DNA of 50,468 bases, from positions 1 to 50,468 of the forward strand of contig CAZEHA010000021.1 in assembly GCA_964511665.1 (NCBI GenBank), given 5' to 3'. This DNA comes from JAGOEF01 sp964511665. GTDB taxonomy: Bacteria; Bacteroidota; Bacteroidia; Bacteroidales; ML635J-15. Made by a program: the position numbers and the translations under genes. Positions 22,001-28,395 of the stretch are shown piece after piece; within the stretch, counting starts at the first letter, position 1, and each line of letters begins with the position of its first letter. The notes below the pieces were generated by a model. The model was given only the letters and a program-made list of their open reading frames with translations. It had not been told where the DNA came from and ran no database searches.

Positions 22001-22667
22001 AACCATTATAGTGTATGCCTGCCGATGGGTTCACCCATTTTTTATGATACTGCCCTCCAAAAATCATTAAATAACCCGTATTACCCGGCTTATCGGGCAA
22101 GTAGGTATGGTAGGAATTGGTTTTGTTACTGTAAGCATATTTATTAAGAACATTGTGGTTTACGTCCTGATTGAATCCAATATCGGTAACAATGTCCTGC
22201 CAGGCCCCGGTTTCATCGCGATAGTGAATTGCACGCGGCGAAGTACGGCGTTCATTTAATCGTTGGTCATCTCCCTTTAGAAAATATTTATGAATATCGG
22301 CGCGCTGCTCCAAGATTTCGTCGGTGGGCGAAAAACCATAAAACAAACCTCCTTTTTCGAAACGCTTGTCCGATTCAGAATAATTACTACCGGGTATAAC
22401 TTTTGTGTATGAGTCATGTTCGGGAACCATTTGAATTAAATCGCTGTTTTGGTGCTTAGCATCAATTGCAACCAAACCGTTTCCTGTTTCAACAGGTAGG
22501 TTTTGAACGCTTTTTGTGCATTTACCCGAAGGCAGGTTAGGGTCTTGGGTTTTGTTGTTATCGGTAATTACAGCCTGAGCAGTCGAAACCTCTGAACTTA
22601 GCATAAATACTAAGCTTAGACCAGCTATAAACCGGCATATTAATTTCGTTGATGTGTTTGTGGACAT
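13074..22667 (-). CDS. Giant secreted T9SS protein with PPC repeats and repeat-rich beta region
   Basis: A 3,197-residue protein with a signal peptide (cleavage near STAQA). The longer frame begins at TTG 22688; the ATG at 22667 (MSTNTSTK) is preferred. Residues of about 60-400 form a beta-rich region ending in QRAYPVTV, like the module preceding repeats in some Rhs-type and other surface proteins. About 630-1115 holds four PPC-like Cys-rich domains with CEGGG, DDYCG and SCCTGGSGG motifs. Repeated YVGxxxxG/HSDNC segments follow to about 1660, then an Ig-like domain (TTICLGSSATL). About 1790-2850 consists of repeated NTGGTGAGKSFYN/TVTFDG units, probably a beta-helix-like stalk. A fibronectin-like segment (LVSFTGDCSGKGVELQWQTA) and a typical T9SS sorting domain (SVYPNPF to TLKIVKH) end the protein. 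It is probably an adhesin or surface stalk; no catalytic domain was recognised. Confidence 0.88.
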   Translation of the reverse strand: MSTNTSTKLICRFIAGLSLVFMLSSEVSTAQAVITDNNKTQDPNLPSGKCTKSVQNLPVETGNGLVAIDAKHQNSDLIQMVPEHDSYTKVIPGSNYSESDKRFEKGGLFYGFSPTDEILEQRADIHKYFLKGDDQRLNERRTSPRAIHYRDETGAWQDIVTDIGFNQDVNHNVLNKYAYSNKTNSYHTYLPDKPGNTGYLMIFGGQYHKKWVNPSAGIHYNGSFSQENLLLTQGEIQKNSIIYNNMFPGVLCSVTVESERVAMQYVFTQLPEWVAEAPEGSAVEFSETIVFPENWSVYRGGDKMATAFSAESFAIIDESSGNGYYIYPMVAKDASCSDLSFSNLNAVNGSGFIKAHYFVEFVPEGIRVHVRFDAEWMKQQQRAYPVTVCNVYNDLIAGGSTYWNQIMEKWDEAKTIQYVLNGINPGEEILEQFNLQGMSVFQLTARLEVLKAEALSIAAEVYQNNINLCMGTNAFDYFEVSVPAHIRFALSTPATRQLESSPKVYDCPGTCSTWDGSFNVGAGSWGALYSSDLSYGPCRLPYNYHTNGYQYSYSCCDNGASASFDSDFAMYQESGCVYQWYVDGGCASYRAKYGPWSCPFTGFADLMIDDYYGGTGSSYTFSFTAMYAASASCVSCPSYDFSIWPSSSYQTSSSSIVAGGCKMYEVYMYAGTEYVFTFCEGGGSANYDTYLKLYNSSCTQVAANDDYCGIYSQISYTPSTSGYHYLEVNSCCTGGSGGNYTLAYRYVPGVCTSCPNYTSALYPSASYQTASGSFAIGGCTRYYVYMYEGTPYRFSFCEGGGTASFDTYLRLYDASCNVVLNNDDYCGILSQFDYTPSTTGVYYVEVNSCCTGGSGGTYTLAYKYTPGTCTACPSYDSQITPTAAYQTISSSFAIGGCTRYRVDMTQGLSYRFSFCEGGGTAGFDTYLRLYNSSCSNVVSNDDYCSLLSQIDYTAPSTGTYYIEVNSCCTGGSGGAYTLAYRGMPPANDNCANAINIASLPYTSPVANTSFATDDVPVSTCDGPYKNIWYVISGVCGSITANTCSGTNFDTEIAVFTGSCGSLTHVACNDDACGIYSSVTWNAVASNTYYISVGSYYSAGPTGSLTLNVTTAGDVSAPVYVGTTITGANYVSGNTYFVKSGTTFYTNVSHSDNCASNFQYLEFTYGAVGNFGSWDVASGNIKSYANPYGVSSGGTFSSYSEGLTDDQYLNIQTVTCQSPGNCSLDVLGRWQVTAGSGVSRWYHVTVYMYDQTWNGVGYTDTGLDVYLDNTSPSTPGTPVCASGSGTVNQTWTISACTDGQSGINASGYEWQWSYDNSTWNSWFTGGTSGSGTWECGRTLYIRVRANDNVANAGAWSASGSSVTDNVAPTYVGYSNISGYAYQESSTVFWVKGGNDFKIDITHSDNCKVYRQYFSFNQNDCNPNGCGGPPAEIKSSSAYGSSLSDWMVYDTHIDINGVSCVDGDGNCTDNDLTLRWNSNIKTTCPDNDYKLHTFLYDVLNNGVGYTDLGVWVKVDNTAPTHDTISVNENCWSTDGTNTYTITIVSTEPRSGFGGTYGMMALVNYHLGSSAAGGYFAWHPTSYVHTENQMACTGGGYVSKSSTWGGSRITLVSATTSVVGNQRTVVFTVRPHADYLERVGDNKISMYTSDNCNNYRGWTLFNPDFTTIRVPATPTGATTICLGSSATLTRGNAPPAGVTYYWQTSPTGTSTSIGSGATLIVSPTTTTTYYVRPYSTSGCWGTASVGVTVEVGYPATVNLSAGDYVWYGASSTAWNTLTNWLVYDGSSYFVPSALPGASNNVFVKTNTCTSNDPVISSAISVNNLTIESGKTLTISGSNVLTIYGNYSNAGTFVKNTSTVVLAGGDANINSGGVTVGTHDFYNLELNASGIKTVLTNEIRVSNNYIMTSGTLNMGTTLILNVYGQTITLNGGTISGTKTSQQLYIQGTNDKTITGTGANVFVYVRTGNCNLTIASGCVMNMNNNFHWYGSSKTAAINGQITAASNGTFYVRGSNCILTTTNPGICLHNLDFYTTGNFTIGSPISISGYLRNYSTGVMLLGGNEVNVGTNFTNNNAAGIVDISNCTLRIKGNYTNTGTIISILSTVEFNGTGTQTINSGGVGASKAFYDVVINKPSGTATVSTNSIEIGNDFSILSGTCAISSSLTMFLHGSWTHTAGVFTCNTSTVSFDDFQSDILSTSGSTRAFYHVIVNSPVFMNSSIDINGDITINPGHSLTTNNFNITVARSWTNNGTFTPGTGTVTFDGSATPVAINTGGTGAGKSFYNLTVNKGAAAQVVNIATNDIDVNNNLAFTRGSVNGNNRDIYLASNYTCHTSNGTFYPGAGTLILDGSGNQTINSGGVGAGKAVNNLLVNKSGGTASISSYSLDVDGNVDISAGTLAVSSSLGMIVAGNWNHTGGSFTCNTSTVTFDGAASAITSTSPGIKTFYNVIVADNSSLGSDIDIDGNITINNACNLAAGAFSMSVARDWINNGSFSAGSGSTVTFDGMVSAQITGSSSTTFFRIALNKGTALALDLAIICPVTISNTSTTALTLTNGLLRINSGGVLNLPNAAQTITATSGIEVTNGIINGGNATLNNDGFFRLNSGTVNIGTAAGNSWQNRSNSVFVVSGGTMNIAGRLMFTAANTLASITGGTINLCTVGNTATTGSFNMVATAGITISGNPVINFVNPNTNASPVDLNILSGSGVKSIEGGTFRFGTAATPASAVFRVNSAVPVYDVAISGVNNPTLMLLADLQGSRNLTIDAGGTLSANNHNWNLSGTWDNKGSYIPGIGKVMFNGSTPQSIYAGASSFNGVIFNNTSPGSADIAIYEPMIINGDADFENGVAYFSGTGSMSFGSAATSNYGSVSSYVDGPVAKTGTSSFIFPTGEGSVWAPIGVAAPVLNSTITAEYNFAPGPLNWTAAYMCDESQMHHTSGIEHWELTTTNSTPAVTIFWFDAARSGITSLSDLAVAHWSGDCWEYMGGTVAGSLAQGSITSTLAFSSYSPVSFGSKNNINPLPVELVSFTGDCSGKGVELQWQTATETNNRYFVLERSADAVVYNTIASIEGAGNSTTPITYNFIDRAPVNGIGYYRLKQVDIDGTGKYYNAISVVCEGVDTETNNLSVYPNPFRDEFVLKGQGYEDGNALIRVCDALGKEYMVIDSPVENGALHAVFDGSSLPPAVYFVHVKTAESSRTLKIVKH
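19720..20780 (-). repeat. Tandem 354-bp coding repeat (three PPC-like domains)
   Basis: The marker AATCGTCGTT occurs at 19841, 20195 and 20549, exactly 354 bases apart each time, so three consecutive 118-residue PPC-like domains of the giant protein keep the same length and near-identical stretches. On the protein level each carries CPxY, GGC, CEGGG, NDDYC and NSCCTGGSGG. A fourth, more diverged copy lies downstream in the protein. The regularity points to recent duplication within the gene. Confidence 0.85.
19912..19920 (-). repeat. Nine-base G tract in coding strand
   Basis: Nine consecutive C on the plus strand (G9 in the coding strand) encode part of CEGGGT in one PPC-like domain of the giant secreted protein. 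The sister copy at about 20265 interrupts the same codons with T. A homopolymer of this length is a candidate slippage site; a change of one base would truncate the protein near residue 920. Confidence 0.6.
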
Positions 22668-22951
22668 AAGGGTAAAATATTTTGTCAAATTATTTGTCGT
22701 TTTGGTTTTAAAGAAAATTATGAAATTCTAAAATCACATGCTTTTATTAACAAGTAAATATATAAAATAATTTAAGACAAAATTTTTCAAATGTATAATT
22801 TACAACTAGTCAATTTAAGCATTTTAAACTTCCTTAAATGTCTTTAATATAATTTATTTTCATTATTAAACAATTTTACAAGCTATTTTCGTCCAATATT
22901 TTTGAATCAAATCTCTATTTAGAGTAAATAAAGGAGTGCTAACTACTTATT
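22668..22951. other. AT-rich spacer upstream of the giant T9SS gene
   Basis: Very AT-rich spacer of 284 bases without a supportable gene. TACATTTG on the minus strand (plus positions 22788-22795) fits the Bacteroidota -7 box TAnnTTTG and could start transcription of the giant gene with a leader of roughly 110 bases, but I find no convincing TTTG at the expected distance upstream of it. Nothing else was recognised. Confidence 0.4.
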
Positions 22952-23833
22952 TTAATTGAATAGTTTATTCACATCAGCAACAATTTGCGGATAGTATCTA
23001 CGACTTAATGCAGCATATTCGTGAGCACGGGTTACATCGCCATTTTTTAAACTAATTTCGGTTAAATAGTAATATGCAAAACCCAAATCTTTCGACAACT
23101 GTATTGAAACATCGAGTATTTCGCTGCAGAACCTACTCATATCTTCGTGTTTGAGTATATTTTCGAGTTTCGCCGAGAACGATTGCATACAGTCGGTATA
23201 ATTATGCATTACCGAAAAACGGTAGGCTTCAATCAGGGCTTCGTCGTAGTAATACTCAAGCGACTTAATATTGTTGATAGAAGTTTGAATATACAATATT
23301 GCCAGGCTATCGTTGCCCAACTGATAAGATAAATAGCCGGCTTTTCGGTAAACATATGGATTCGCCAAACCTTTCTCAATGGCAGTGCTGTAGTAATCAA
23401 GTGCTGTTGCCGGTTTCTTCATTCTATCGTACAAATCGCCCATGTTCTGATAAAAAACTCCCTTCAAAAAATCATCGGGATTTCTCGTAATGGTTTTTAC
23501 GAACAATTCTTCGGCAAGAGCATAATTACCCAAATACATATAGGCAATACCCATGTTCCCCAGGGCATCGACATTGGTGGAATCGATTTTTACGGCAGTG
23601 GCATACAGTTCTATGGCCTTTTCGAAATGCCCCTGATACATTTGCACATTTGCACTTTCGACATACGAATTCGACTCAACCAACCTACCGGGTTCAGAAA
23701 GCTGTTTCAGCCAAGCAGGCTGCAGCAGGGTAAGTAAAGCAAATGCTAAGATAAACAGCCATATCGAAACTATTAAAACAAACACAACAAGATGCTGCTT
23801 CACGGTAGCCGTATGTAATAATGCTTTTTTCAT
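22952..23833 (-). CDS. Membrane-anchored TPR protein
   Basis: A 293-residue protein with one membrane segment (about residues 15-37) and then tetratricopeptide repeats: SANVQMYQGHFEKAIELYAT, GNMGIAYMYLGNYALAEELF, QNMGDLYDRMKKPATALDYY and RKAGYLSYQLGNDSLAILYI, up to about residue 190, followed by further helices. TPR domains mediate protein-protein contacts; no partner can be named from sequence. Its ATG overlaps the TGA of the upstream VanZ-like gene by one base (TGATG), so the two are translationally coupled and probably act together in or at the membrane. Confidence 0.83.
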   Translation of the reverse strand: MKKALLHTATVKQHLVVFVLIVSIWLFILAFALLTLLQPAWLKQLSEPGRLVESNSYVESANVQMYQGHFEKAIELYATAVKIDSTNVDALGNMGIAYMYLGNYALAEELFVKTITRNPDDFLKGVFYQNMGDLYDRMKKPATALDYYSTAIEKGLANPYVYRKAGYLSYQLGNDSLAILYIQTSINNIKSLEYYYDEALIEAYRFSVMHNYTDCMQSFSAKLENILKHEDMSRFCSEILDVSIQLSKDLGFAYYYLTEISLKNGDVTRAHEYAALSRRYYPQIVADVNKLFN

Positions 23834-25041
23834 CAGCTGTTGTGGATAATAAATAAAACCTGTTTATTCTCTCTAATCAGTCGGTTGTAAGTTTTTATGG
23901 CATCTTTGTTAGGAAGTCGAATAACCTGAAATATTTTCGAATGAAAGTAATTGGCATTGAATTCGAAAAGTTTTTGCTCGTTGAAACCTTTACCTCCCTG
24001 CGACTTTGAGCCGGTTCCAATCAGCAGAATGCCCGGGTCGATATGATGAATTTTTTGCTTGTCGCGCATATTAAAACTAGTCTTTTTATCAACAATTCTA
24101 AAACTGCCATTTTGATAAATCATCAGATCGAAATACACAAATGGAATACCTTTATACACAATTACACTATCGGTGATGCGCTTTACAGGAGCATTGCCCG
24201 AAAATTGAGCATAGGTAACATAAACCAAAAGAAACGCAAAGACAAAACGCAAAAGCCATCGCATTACCAATTGATTACCGGCATGTATGCCCAACCAAAT
24301 AATCAAATATGCGGGAATGGCAATTAGAAATACATATGGCCACAAAGCAGCATCGCTTAGCGTTGAAGACACCTGAAGCAAGACCAGAGTAAAAACAGCC
24401 TGATGAAACAAGAGGGTGAAAGGCTGCTTCACATAATTAGACAACTTTTTCTGCCTGATTGCCACAGGTTTCATAAATACACCATTGAGCAGCACAAACT
24501 GAACAAAGCATTGCCCCACAAGTACACCCCACATGTCTTTACCCACATCCGACAAGTCGAACACTCGATTACTGATATAAACCTGTATGACTTCGTCGAA
24601 CAGAGATATGCAGAAGGCGTACAGGAATGTACGCAGTATTATTTTTTCGGGTGGCAATTGCTTATCGGAAAACTTAAGGTATGCCAGATATGCAAAAATA
24701 CCATAGGCAATATAATGCCAGTTGTGTTGTAAATCGTAAAACTTATGGTTGAAGTAGTAATCGCTTATTTTTTGCCCTGCAATTAACAGAACTACTACCA
24801 GCGCTATGCCAAACAGCTTTTTTGTGTTGATTTTTCGTATGGTAAATGCAATAACTGCAACTAGACCCAATGTTGCAAGCATCACAACGTAAGGTATTTC
24901 GGCACCAATCAGAATAAAATGCGCACGCGAAATGCTACCAATAGCTTCCTGCAAATAATTCATCAGCATTAGAAACGGAGTAACAATAAGCAATAGCGAG
25001 TAAAGACTTAGATTGAGACCCGGTGATATTTTCAATTTCAT
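23833..25041 (-). CDS. VanZ-like membrane protein with C-terminal Mth938-like domain
   Basis: A 402-residue protein. Membrane segments lie at about 12-28, 44-68, 76-90, 108-122, 136-150, 170-190, 208-226, 232-252 and 260-280. The VanZ-like part spans about 90-190, with HNWHYIAYGIFAYLAY and FDEVIQVYISNRVFDLSDVG, the acidic and Arg pattern of that family. The C-terminal 110 residues are soluble and look like an Mth938-like domain: HHIDPGILLIGTGSK (332-346) and AIKTYNRLIRENKQVLFII (381-399), matching the family's LLIGTG and A-x-x-TYN patterns. The combination is an inference from motifs. VanZ proteins have been linked to glycopeptide tolerance and lipid-related envelope functions; the role here is unknown. 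It is coupled to the TPR gene downstream. Confidence 0.75.
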   Translation of the reverse strand: MKLKISPGLNLSLYSLLLIVTPFLMLMNYLQEAIGSISRAHFILIGAEIPYVVMLATLGLVAVIAFTIRKINTKKLFGIALVVVLLIAGQKISDYYFNHKFYDLQHNWHYIAYGIFAYLAYLKFSDKQLPPEKIILRTFLYAFCISLFDEVIQVYISNRVFDLSDVGKDMWGVLVGQCFVQFVLLNGVFMKPVAIRQKKLSNYVKQPFTLLFHQAVFTLVLLQVSSTLSDAALWPYVFLIAIPAYLIIWLGIHAGNQLVMRWLLRFVFAFLLVYVTYAQFSGNAPVKRITDSVIVYKGIPFVYFDLMIYQNGSFRIVDKKTSFNMRDKQKIHHIDPGILLIGTGSKSQGGKGFNEQKLFEFNANYFHSKIFQVIRLPNKDAIKTYNRLIRENKQVLFIIHNS

Positions 25042-25372
25042 GCTGCAGTTGAGATCAGATTTTAAAAATAATAGTATTTTTTGATTTATACAAATGAATA
25101 CATATTACAGCATAAAACTTCAGCAGAACAAAAATGATATATCATTTCGATGCTGATTAGAAGGTGAGTGGTTTATTTTGTTAGAAGCAGAGCAGCAAGC
25201 GTGGATGGTGTTGCAGCAAGCGTGGTGCTTCGAGAACCTCAGCAACTAAGCTTGCTGCATTTACTGGCGTGGACGCTTGCTGCAATCTGGCTGCAATTTG
25301 GAAAACAAAACATATAATGCCACTGATACTTGTCGTACTACATCACTGTTGCATAGCGAGAAATATTCTTTG
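25042..25372. other. Spacer with repeat element between VanZ-like and caspase genes
   Basis: A 331-base spacer. The part near the VanZ-like gene is AT-rich and probably holds its promoter; the middle (25192-25283) holds the second inverted-repeat element; the part next to the caspase gene stop is unremarkable. No gene is supported. Confidence 0.6.
25192..25283. repeat. Intergenic nested inverted-repeat element, copy 2
   Basis: Two nested pairs of arms. The outer pair is GCAGCAAGCGT at 25192-25202 and its exact complement ACGCTTGCTGC at 25273-25283. The inner pair is GCAGCAAGC at 25213-25221 and GCTTGCTGC at 25250-25258. The core CGTGGTGCTTCGAG and CTCAGCAACTAA are shared with the element at 12.9 kb. 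The element could form a cruciform or a long RNA hairpin. Confidence 0.78.
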
Positions 25373-28300
25373 TTACCAGATCACAAAGTCGTTGGTCAGG
25401 TTTTCGCGCCTCGATGTGGGCTGTTGACGACCATTGCTGAGTCGCCTCACCTCATCGAAAATAAAATTACGTAATTCCGATACCGAAACCTGTCCGTCTT
25501 TGTTTTCATCGGCACGGTTCTTTTTAAAGGCCTGCATGAATGAATAGGTAAAAATACCATTTTCGATATCTTCGTTTTCGAGGGCATAGCCTCCACCTGC
25601 AGCAGCAGAGATAACCACGGCACCGGTCCCTTTACGTAAATCAGCAAACATAATCCGCATCAACTCGAACGAGTTATGCAAGCCGGTTTTAGGCATGGTT
25701 TCGCCACGGGTTTCGAACATGGTTACGCCTCGTTGGTTGTCGCCAATTACGTTTTCAACAACAAACTCATCGTCTTTATCCACTTCGCCCGAGTGGCAGG
25801 CATCCATAAGGAATAATTTATTACGGGCAGGTATTCCGTCGAGCAAGCCTTCGAGTTCTTCGTAGTTCAGACCACGCTCGGCAGGATTTTTAAAGTCGAT
25901 ATCGCTGGTGGCAAAGTAAAAATCGAGGTTGTCGTCGAGCAAACCGTGGCCGGCAATATGAATAATAACATAATCGTCAACATGGCTTTTCATCAGTCTT
26001 TCTTTGGCCATGAGCACATTTTCGCGGGTACAGCTTGTATTAAAGAATGAATCTACATACATGCTATTGTAGCTGTTCTTGCGCTTATTAAACAAATTTA
26101 CAAATCCTTTACCATCGTTTACCGTGTAGCGCAAATTGTATTTTGCATTGCTATACTCAGCCACTGCAATCGACACCAGATACAAGTCGGGTTTACGTTT
26201 CTCGGGTATTTCGAAAAACACTTCGAATTCTTCTTTCAGCGATTCCACACCAATACTGTTGAGGCACGAAATCTGAATTATGTTTTGCCCTTCGGAAAGA
26301 GGGATGCTTACATCGGTGCTTACATCTTTTGCGTTTTTATTGCGCAGCGACATACCCAGAGTACCGTACAATGGCACATCGTTCACCCAGACGTTGAGTC
26401 TGTCGAGCTCGTGCAAGCGGTCGCTCATGGCAATTTTAAGGTTCAGTTGGCCTGATGTAGACTTATAGTTAAGCTCTTTGATATTTGTAATTTCGAGCTC
26501 GGGTAAATTCATTTCGCCCTTGAGCATAGCCTCGGTGAAGCCAGATTTGCTGAGACGTTTCAAATATGCTTTATGATACAGGGCAATAATATCGGGTTTA
26601 AAAATACCCAGTTTTTCCATAACCAGATCGGGGCGGTTATATTTCAGGTCGAACTGCTCGGCAGGTAACACCCTTCCGTTGTAGTTAAATCCCATTCCGG
26701 TAAGGGCATCGCCCTGCGCCATATAGTAGTTGTCGGGTGAAACAAACACCAGTTTTCCCTGATCGACCACGTACACTGTCATAATTTTCTCACCGGTTTC
26801 GAGATTCCAGATTATCATCGAAGCATCTTCGGCTGCACTAATCAGGTAGTTTTTCTCGCGAATAATTTGTATATCGTTAATATACCCCCTGTGCCCTTCG
26901 TATCGCACTGTTTTTCCCATTCCTGATTTACTGATTTCGAATCCGGTACAGGTAAACACATCGGATGTATTCATATCTTTTTTAATCAGATATGGTGCCG
27001 ACATCGATTTAGCATTGTGCGCTACCATAAGCAAGCAGTTTGGATAGAATGCATGCCCCGATAAACCCGAGCGCACTGTTGCTGTGGTGGTTTCGTCGTA
27101 ACCGGTGAGGCTAAGCTTAAAGCCCCGTGCTACATCGTTCGACTCACCCATTCCCCAAAATTCTTTTTCGGAAGTAAAATATAATTCATAAAAACGAAAC
27201 GTATTATTCTTCTTCATCAATCCTGCATCGGCTTTCCGTTTCTTGCGTTTTTCTACCGTTTTTTCAAGATTCAGATTCGATATCGACGACACCTTCATTA
27301 CCGGATTAGAATTACCCCATTTCCCACCTGAGTAGGCAATTTGTTTGCCGTCGGGACTTACAGCCACCGAGTACACATTTTCGTCGAAAAACAATTCACC
27401 ATCGTCGCTTTTCGTGGCACGTGCCTGAATGGCCTTAATATTAAATGTCTGGCTAAGCTTAGAAGTGTTGGGATGCAACATAAAATATTGCAAGGGCATA
27501 TTTTGTTCAAAATCTACAATAGCAGCACGGTTATCGCCACCGGCTGTGGCAACACACATTTTGTTAGGTGTAAAGCTCACATCGTTTATCCGGCTTTTGT
27601 GCGTATTAATTCCCTCACAAGTAATTTTATCGTCTTCGAATACCAGCAAATACGCATAACCCAGTTCATCGCCAAAAGCAATTCGTTTTCCATCGGGGTG
27701 CGAATCCATAGCATTTACATTGAAGCTACGTGGTATCAGGCGCTTTTCGAACTTGATTTCGGGCAAACTCCATATACTTATCGATCGGTCGGCTGAAGCA
27801 ATAGCAACAAACTTACCATCGTCGGAAAAATCGATATCGGTAATATCGAGCAGATGCATACGTTCGCGTATCCGAACCTTAAGAGTGGGATTGCAGAAGT
27901 AAAGCCAACCTCTCTCATCGCCAGCAATTACAAGACTGTTATCGTTGCTGACGGCCACCTGCGTAAAATGCACATAAACATCTTTATTTATTAGCGATCG
28001 TGCGCCTTTTCGCACTGTGGTATTTTTTATTTTATATCCACCATCATCGGATATGTTAGCAAACGATTGTGCACCCGACTGAAGGGTCAGCGAATTCATG
28101 TCGAAAGCATAGAACTGCCCCATATTATTGATGAGCAGCTTATTTCCATCGAATTTTAGTTCGCTGATACCGGCCTTACCGGGAACTTTAATCTTATAGA
28201 ACTGCTTACCCGAAATTACATCGTTTATTACCACATCGTTGTTGGCATCGGCACTGGCCAGATAACGACCTGTGTTATCCCAGTTTATACAACGTATTTC

Positions 28301-28393
28301 ACCCGAATGACCGGTTTGAACCACAGGAACTATTTGCTGTGCGTGCAAACTCATACTGATGCATACGGCTATGGCTGTGAGTATATTTTTCAT
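25373..28393 (-). CDS. Exported WD40-repeat caspase-like (peptidase C14) protein
   Basis: A 1,006-residue protein with a signal peptide (cleavage after SLHAQ). Residues of about 25-600 form WD40-type repeats, for example HSGEIRCINWDNTGRYLASA, ITDIDFSDDGKFVAIASADR, DSHPDGKRIAFGDELG and HRGYINDIQIIREKNYLISA. A linker of about 100 residues follows (LNLKIAMSDRLHELDRLNVW). A caspase-like domain lies at about 730-1000, with catalytic His in HIAGHG (near 809) and Cys in MDACHSG (near 861), so the dyad is intact. DENKDGQVSVSE near 965 fits an EF-hand-type calcium loop and is a common element late in such bacterial caspase domains. There is no T9SS tail, so a periplasmic location is inferred. The upstream outer-membrane-protein gene ends two bases before it. 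Confidence 0.88.
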   Translation of the reverse strand: MKNILTAIAVCISMSLHAQQIVPVVQTGHSGEIRCINWDNTGRYLASADANNDVVINDVISGKQFYKIKVPGKAGISELKFDGNKLLINNMGQFYAFDMNSLTLQSGAQSFANISDDGGYKIKNTTVRKGARSLINKDVYVHFTQVAVSNDNSLVIAGDERGWLYFCNPTLKVRIRERMHLLDITDIDFSDDGKFVAIASADRSISIWSLPEIKFEKRLIPRSFNVNAMDSHPDGKRIAFGDELGYAYLLVFEDDKITCEGINTHKSRINDVSFTPNKMCVATAGGDNRAAIVDFEQNMPLQYFMLHPNTSKLSQTFNIKAIQARATKSDDGELFFDENVYSVAVSPDGKQIAYSGGKWGNSNPVMKVSSISNLNLEKTVEKRKKRKADAGLMKKNNTFRFYELYFTSEKEFWGMGESNDVARGFKLSLTGYDETTTATVRSGLSGHAFYPNCLLMVAHNAKSMSAPYLIKKDMNTSDVFTCTGFEISKSGMGKTVRYEGHRGYINDIQIIREKNYLISAAEDASMIIWNLETGEKIMTVYVVDQGKLVFVSPDNYYMAQGDALTGMGFNYNGRVLPAEQFDLKYNRPDLVMEKLGIFKPDIIALYHKAYLKRLSKSGFTEAMLKGEMNLPELEITNIKELNYKSTSGQLNLKIAMSDRLHELDRLNVWVNDVPLYGTLGMSLRNKNAKDVSTDVSIPLSEGQNIIQISCLNSIGVESLKEEFEVFFEIPEKRKPDLYLVSIAVAEYSNAKYNLRYTVNDGKGFVNLFNKRKNSYNSMYVDSFFNTSCTRENVLMAKERLMKSHVDDYVIIHIAGHGLLDDNLDFYFATSDIDFKNPAERGLNYEELEGLLDGIPARNKLFLMDACHSGEVDKDDEFVVENVIGDNQRGVTMFETRGETMPKTGLHNSFELMRIMFADLRKGTGAVVISAAAGGGYALENEDIENGIFTYSFMQAFKKNRADENKDGQVSVSELRNFIFDEVRRLSNGRQQPTSRRENLTNDFVIW

Positions 28394-28395
28394 GA

